The position numbers and the translations under genes are program-made. The notes beneath the pieces are model-generated. The model worked only from the letters and a program-made list of their open reading frames with translations, made no database searches and had not been told where the DNA came from. 64,000 bases of DNA, taken from positions 12,382,501 through 12,446,500 of the forward strand of contig NC_092671.1 of assembly GCF_964355755.1 (NCBI RefSeq). Direction: 5' to 3'. The DNA comes from Antedon mediterranea. Taxonomy: Eukaryota; Echinodermata; Crinoidea; Comatulida; Antedonidae. Within the stretch, counting starts at the first letter, position 1; every line of letters begins with the position of its first letter. This document shows positions 58,945 through 64,000 of the stretch, piece after piece.

Positions 58945-61900
58945 GCATATAACCATATAACTACATAACGCTGTGGTGTGTGTCACACATTGTGGCTTCT
59001 TAATTAAACAAATTAATTAACAAAAAATTAAAAATCCGGCTCTATAGCTTTGAGGACATGTCCCTGTAGTATGTTCATGCCAAATCCCAGCTCAATACTA
59101 TAACGAATAAGGGAGGAGTAGTACTTTAAAAATCGCACTTTTTACTCAATAGTGTCCAGATGGAGGAAGAGAAGGAGAAAATGAGTAAGTACTAGACTCG
59201 GGTACCCCAAGTAAAAATCATCTTACATACCACAAATACATGACTGTACATTGAAAGATATAAATATTACATAGTATTGAAATATATAAGATGTTATTGT
59301 TAAAATATAATAATATATTTTTTTAAGTAATTTTAGATTGTTGGAATTTCTTTTGTGATCATCTAGAAATACAGGTTACATGCCATAAAAATACAGCATT
59401 ATTGAAATAAATAAAATATTACATCATATTGAAAAAAAAGATGTTATGTTAGATACAATTGTATAAGGCATTTCATATATCATCATCCTCATCAGAATGT
59501 TGAATTATCAATATTCAACATTTGAAATCTTAGAATTACTTTTACTTTTCCAGAATTTAAGATAAGATATGGTGTGTTGTATATGTAGCCGTATTCAGCT
59601 TCCTAATATATTTTTCAAATATGAATTGATTACACAAATTGATTCAGTAATTTTGTCGTTTATGCAACATTTGATAGATAATTACATGAGTCAACCTTCT
59701 ATTTTAATCAAACTATGTAAGTTTGTGTAGATAGAAGTAAATATGTTTTCAGATATTTTCTTAAAGATAACGATGACAAATTAATGATTATGCTTCCGGC
59801 GCAGAAGTGCAAATAGCGTGATTTGATTCCTCCTCATTTGAACCATGAAAGACACTATTTTATTGATTGTTATGCTTCCTTTCCATCGCTACCCATCTAC
59901 TTGTCATCAGTAATGAGTGAGGCACAGATGCGTTTCAGGTTCTAGATATTTTGTCATGTGATAAACCCTCGCCCAATCAGCTGTGCTTACGGATGTTGGT
60001 GGGTCTTGGTGATTAGTGATGTTCTTAGTCTCTTCACTGTATACCAGTTGGTGTATCTTTGATTTCATGAAAGATTACTCTTCATTAATCATCCTGAATT
60101 ATTTTTGGAAAATTATTAATTAATTTCAGTAGGTATGGCAATTTTATTATTTTCATTCCATTATACACCTCTATTGTAGAAGGTATCCTTCTTTTGAACT
60201 GTCTGAACACAGTCCAGGATATAGGCTAGGTGGTGGAGGAAAGGTTACTCAGCAAAAATCTCTGTTCTCCAGTCTAAAGCCTCAACCTACATATTTTTCT
60301 ATGTATTTTTTATATGTATATGTATACTGTGCACATTTTTAAAAATCTTTTTTTATATTGTTTTAATTAACTGGTGACAAGAGGACAGTTCATTACAACT
60401 TTTTCTTTTCCTCTATACCCCATACAACTATAATTTTATCTATCTAGATTGAAAGTAAAAAAAAATTAAACCTAATTTAAGCTATTTAAAACACCTTCTT
60501 GGTTATCAATGACATTTAGCACTTTTAGAAAATATCAAATGTTTTTCATTCTACTAATTCTTGTCACCTACTCTATATATTACTAATTTTCTACAAGGAA
60601 CAAAATAACATACTGTAGGTATTAATAACAGAGTGTTCTTAGTTTGTCTAGTCTTCCAGTGCACAGAAACATTGTTTATATACAAACGTCTATTTATTGT
60701 GCTATGTTATAATTTATTCTAATTGAAAGGAGAATAAGAAAAAAAAATGTTTAGTACATTGCCTATTTGGTTGATATTTAATTGGTGTTTGTGATTATTG
60801 TCTCTGTTGATGTTTTTATCTGGTTTTTTTAACTGTAATTTACTTATAAGGTAGAATTGGCTAGTCACGTGTTTAATCAAGAGGGTGATTAAATAAATAT
60901 GTAAACAAAAACACTTTAAAAATATATTTTGAGTTTACGCCTTAATTATATTAATAATAATTTATTCTGTTTTTGATGGAAACGTAGATTTGTTATGATA
61001 TTGTGGTTTTACCTGAAGACAACTCAGAAATAATAACATTTGAATTATAAATGAAGCTCATGACTTAACTATTACTTATTATAATAATATTTCCTGTTTT
61101 GCATTTGTCAGTTTTTTTGATTGATGCTTTGTTTGTATTAGTGCCATTGTTAATCCACTGTTGTCTTAATTTTAATTAGATGACTTAGAAATATTTATAT
61201 TGGTTAATGATTATTACAATACTCTACCACACATTACAATTTCATGTAAACTCAGAGATTGTTAACTGGATCTAAGGGTCATAACTTAGTCCAAACATAA
61301 TTTAATTTTTCGACAATTCCTCTAACAGATTTAATTTATTCAAACCTATTTAATTGGTTGTTTCGTTGGAATTGAAACAACCATACTAGAAATTATATCA
61401 ATCAGTGAACTATCAATTTTGAAATTCAGCGATTCTCTACTTTTTAAAATTTAAAGGTTGAATTTCCTACTTTTAAGATGTTACCTCACCTGAACAATAT
61501 ATGCATTTTCATTTTTGATAAAATACTTTTTTTAGTGACTACATTTTTTTAAAGCAGTAATCTAATATTTGTAAAGAAAGTTTGTTAAAAAATTAATTTA
61601 ATTACATTTATAGGTAGCACATGTATATTGATATAATTGCTATAAACACTTTATCAACAGCGGTATTATAGGCTACAACTATATATACATATATAAAGAT
61701 GTAGGTCAAAAGTTGGTAATATTGTGGTTGAATACAAATGGAGGCTTGCCAAACATTAAGAGCATTCAAACAAAGAATATATATGAATATGGTAGAATTA
61801 TTGTTCTTATTGAATACACCATTTAAATTTCATCCTTTCTCGCCTACCTATTACAAAAGCCAGCCCAATCATATAACATCTGGCATACGATATTATCAGG

Positions 61901-62324
61901 TATACACGGAAGCTAGGGTTGCACATTTAATTAAGTGCGCATTGATTACCGTAGTCTAGCTATTATTTATGAGTGCAGGTAGATTTTCACTTTATCAATC
62001 GATGAAAAAAGTTTGCAGAAATCCCCATCTGCAAACAGAAATCCATCAGAGATATTCTATAGACATGAGGATGTACGATTTACTATTATCAATTAAGCAT
62101 TTGACAACTAGAAAGACATATGTGCACAAATAGAAATAAATCATACATTAGAATATACAAACATTTTAATTGTTTTCAAATCCTATGATTAATAATATTA
62201 ATTAAATAATATTAATACATTTTCACAGGAATTTAAACCGCCTCATGATATACTGAAAATTAATTAATTAAACGATAAAGAAAATCTGTGAGAATGAGAA
62301 AAAGCCACCCTAACCAAGATTCAC

Positions 62325-62452
62325 AGTTCTGTCTACACTATCCAACTTTATGTGACAAACAAATGTGATGTGCCCATATATAGATATGATGGACATCATG
62401 TCACTGCAATATTTGGACACATCACACTAGTTTGATAGTGTAGACAGAGCTT
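62325..62452. mobile_element. MITE, GTCTACACTATCAAACT family (complete copy)
   Basis: The left end is CTGTCTACACTATCCAACTT and the right end is AGTTTGATAGTGTAGACAGA, an inverted repeat of about 20 bp. The inner words TGTGATGTGCCCATATAT and GACATCATGTCACT repeat in the other copies. It has no coding capacity. Confidence 0.8.
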
Positions 62453-63186
62453 ACTTTAAACTGCCCGATTAAGATGAAGAAATTTGTGTGCGAGATAAAT
62501 ATACATATATATTATCTACAGTATTACCTTCCATAGGATTAGGCTAAAGACAAAAAATAAAGTGTTGGCATAGGGGATTAAAGTCAACTGAGGTTTGTCA
62601 CATCTTCCACTCCAGCTTAGCCTAACACAACTACATACATACTCACTAAATGAAAGCATATCGTCATATTTTTTTGTTCAATGAATACAATTTAAAATAG
62701 AATTTTATCCTAAGGCTAAAGTCTTAGCAGTTTGCATGAAACAAAATAAATTATGCATTAGATGACGTAGAAGAAATCACATTGCTATAAAGTTTACGTT
62801 ATAAAAATAAAAAGATATACATTCTGATTGAGAATCAATGTAACATAAATAGAAATTCATCTTGTTCAGACATCATAAAGACCTTACCTCAGATTACTAC
62901 ATTAAGATTTGATATTTCTTATCATTTATTCCTTAATTCTTGACGTCATACGTAGAAAGATGAGCTTGGGCTGAAAGCTGAAAATAACAGATTATACAGT
63001 CAACTTTAGCATAGAAGGCATAGATTTAAATATGATGATTTATAATTCATTTATTTTGTTTATATCAGAGTGTAGTCATCATTTTTGTTACTGGTCGTCA
63101 TCAAAATCACCAACATAACTATTATCAACATCATCACCGCTTATTTTATTATCATCAATCATAGACTTGATTATACAGTATCATTT

Positions 63187-63305
63187 TAGATATTGACAAC
63201 AATATATGGACATGATGATGTCATATCACTACCATATTTGAGCATATCACTGCTCTATTTAGGCATATTTTTGTCAAACTAGTTTGATAGTGTAGACAGA
63301 TCCTT
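63187..63305. mobile_element. MITE of the same family, left end missing
   Basis: It shares ATATGGACATGATGATGTCA, ATCACTACCATATTTGAGCA and the right end CTAGTTTGATAGTGTAGACA with the copies at 62325 and 63873. Confidence 0.75.
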
Positions 63306-63872
63306 ATCTTTTATCCTAGAATAAGTAAGTGTAAGAGTTTAGACTTCAATTTTGCTGTCATACAGATATGTATTAGAGTATGTGTAGCACAACCTTTCTT
63401 CCCAAAAAGTAATTTGTTTATTTCCCCCTATTGTCCAATCTACTATCCTTTCATGGCATTGCTCCCGTAATTTCTGTGACTATTGTGTGCTTTAGAGCAG
63501 TCAATACTCTTGAACTATTATTATTATTTGTTCTCTAAAATAATCTAAAACTAATGCAATGGCGACAATACCGATTAAAGGTCAAAAACAAAGCCTATTA
63601 CAATAAATTGGTGACATTTTGTCTAACATATATACTAGGTATAGAGAGTCACTTATAGTTCAGTTCATTGTAAACTCCAGGGAGCAGCATTAATTGCGTT
63701 TTGGGAACTCTTATCACAAAATTTATCTAAATTTTGGCACGTTTATTTGTATGGAATAGTTATGAATGGCTTTTTTTTCTATGTTTTTATTTTTTATACA
63801 ATTGTATTTTCTGAATATATTTACAATCAGAAATTGTTTGTAAAATGGAGTATATACATTGTCATAGATTTC

Positions 63873-64000
63873 CTCTTTCTACACTAGCAAACTTTATGTG
63901 ACAAAAATGTGATGTTCCTATATATGGACTTGAAGATTTCATATAAAATCACTACCATATTTGGGCACATATAGTCATATTTATAGTGTAGACCGAGCTT
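63873..64000. mobile_element. MITE of the same family, running to the window edge
   Basis: The left end reads TTTCTACACTAGCAAACTTT, then GTGACAAAAATGTGATGTTC and CACTACCATATTTGGGCACA. It ends with AGTGTAGACCGAGCTT at base 64000. Confidence 0.75.

Larger units (their letters stand above)
57584..64000 (+). other. Downstream intron, 5' part
   Basis: I searched for the expected SH3 sequence (ALYDF/ELTI-like) and saw none, so it should lie beyond the window. The stretch carries two minus-strand tRNA-Val-like genes, an unclassed block at 59040-59210, and a cluster of three MITEs from 62325 to the end. The rest is AT-rich. Confidence 0.7.

Noticed and set aside
59040-59210. GC-richer block with phrases resembling a coding remnant
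   Set aside because: I could not follow a frame with known motifs on either strand. It is left as an unclassed intronic stretch.
61738-61959. Open frame of 73 codons considered as the missing SH3 exon
   Set aside because: Its translation has no ALYDF-, W- or P-x-N-Y-like SH3 residues and no fitting splice borders.
1-64000. Bacterial-type features such as operons, CRISPR arrays or ribosome binding sites
   Set aside because: The spliced gene structure, SINE/MITE content and composition show a eukaryotic nuclear genome. The direct repeats found are plain tandem duplications without spacers.

Overview
The window is AT-rich animal DNA with long introns. It contains one recognisable protein-coding gene, on the + strand and cut off at both ends: an orthologue of the Trio/Kalirin Rho guanine-nucleotide exchange factors. 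I assembled 25 exons between 3198 and 57583. All have AG/GT borders, the phases fit throughout, and together they encode 1,258 codons plus one base. Exons 1-13 encode the spectrin-repeat array, exons 14-19 the first DH (RhoGEF) domain, exons 20-22 its PH domain, and exons 23-25 a Ser-rich linker. The N-terminal SEC14 domain and first spectrin repeats expected in this family must lie upstream. The SH3, second DH-PH and kinase parts, if present, lie downstream. The close match to vertebrate Trio/Kalirin and the types of interspersed repeats suggest a marine invertebrate, perhaps a deuterostome such as an echinoderm, but I cannot fix the phylum from this window.

Layout: 1-3197 is the end of an upstream intron. 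3198-5543 holds two exons. 5544-31397 is a single 25.9 kb intron with no gene that I can support, filled with tandem duplications, foldback elements, a LINE remnant and a piggyBac-like MITE. 31398-33924 holds four exons. 33925-37740 is an intron carrying a 1.6 kb hairpin-bounded repeat rich in TGACGTCA. 37741-49250 holds the dense run of exons 7-24. 49251-57279 is an 8 kb intron. Exon 25 lies at 57280-57583, and the rest is intron with two minus-strand tRNA-Val-like genes and a cluster of short inverted-repeat MITEs. The encoded protein would be a cytoplasmic, membrane-recruited scaffold and exchange factor acting on Rac/RhoG-type GTPases in axon guidance and cytoskeletal control, as known for this family.

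The most interesting non-coding signals are two sequence-unrelated elements in introns, at 4838-4874 and 42971-43010. Both show the same hammerhead-ribozyme-like layout: a 3-bp stem I, CUGANGA, stem II, GAAA, and a self-complementary 4-nt stem III ending in C. Both also carry one extra base before stem II. A decayed inverted copy of the first lies at 36371-36565. Other observations are a linker exon after PH1 that has no counterpart in the vertebrate proteins I recall, a tandem duplication across a splice donor, and several foldback and MITE families present in more than one copy.
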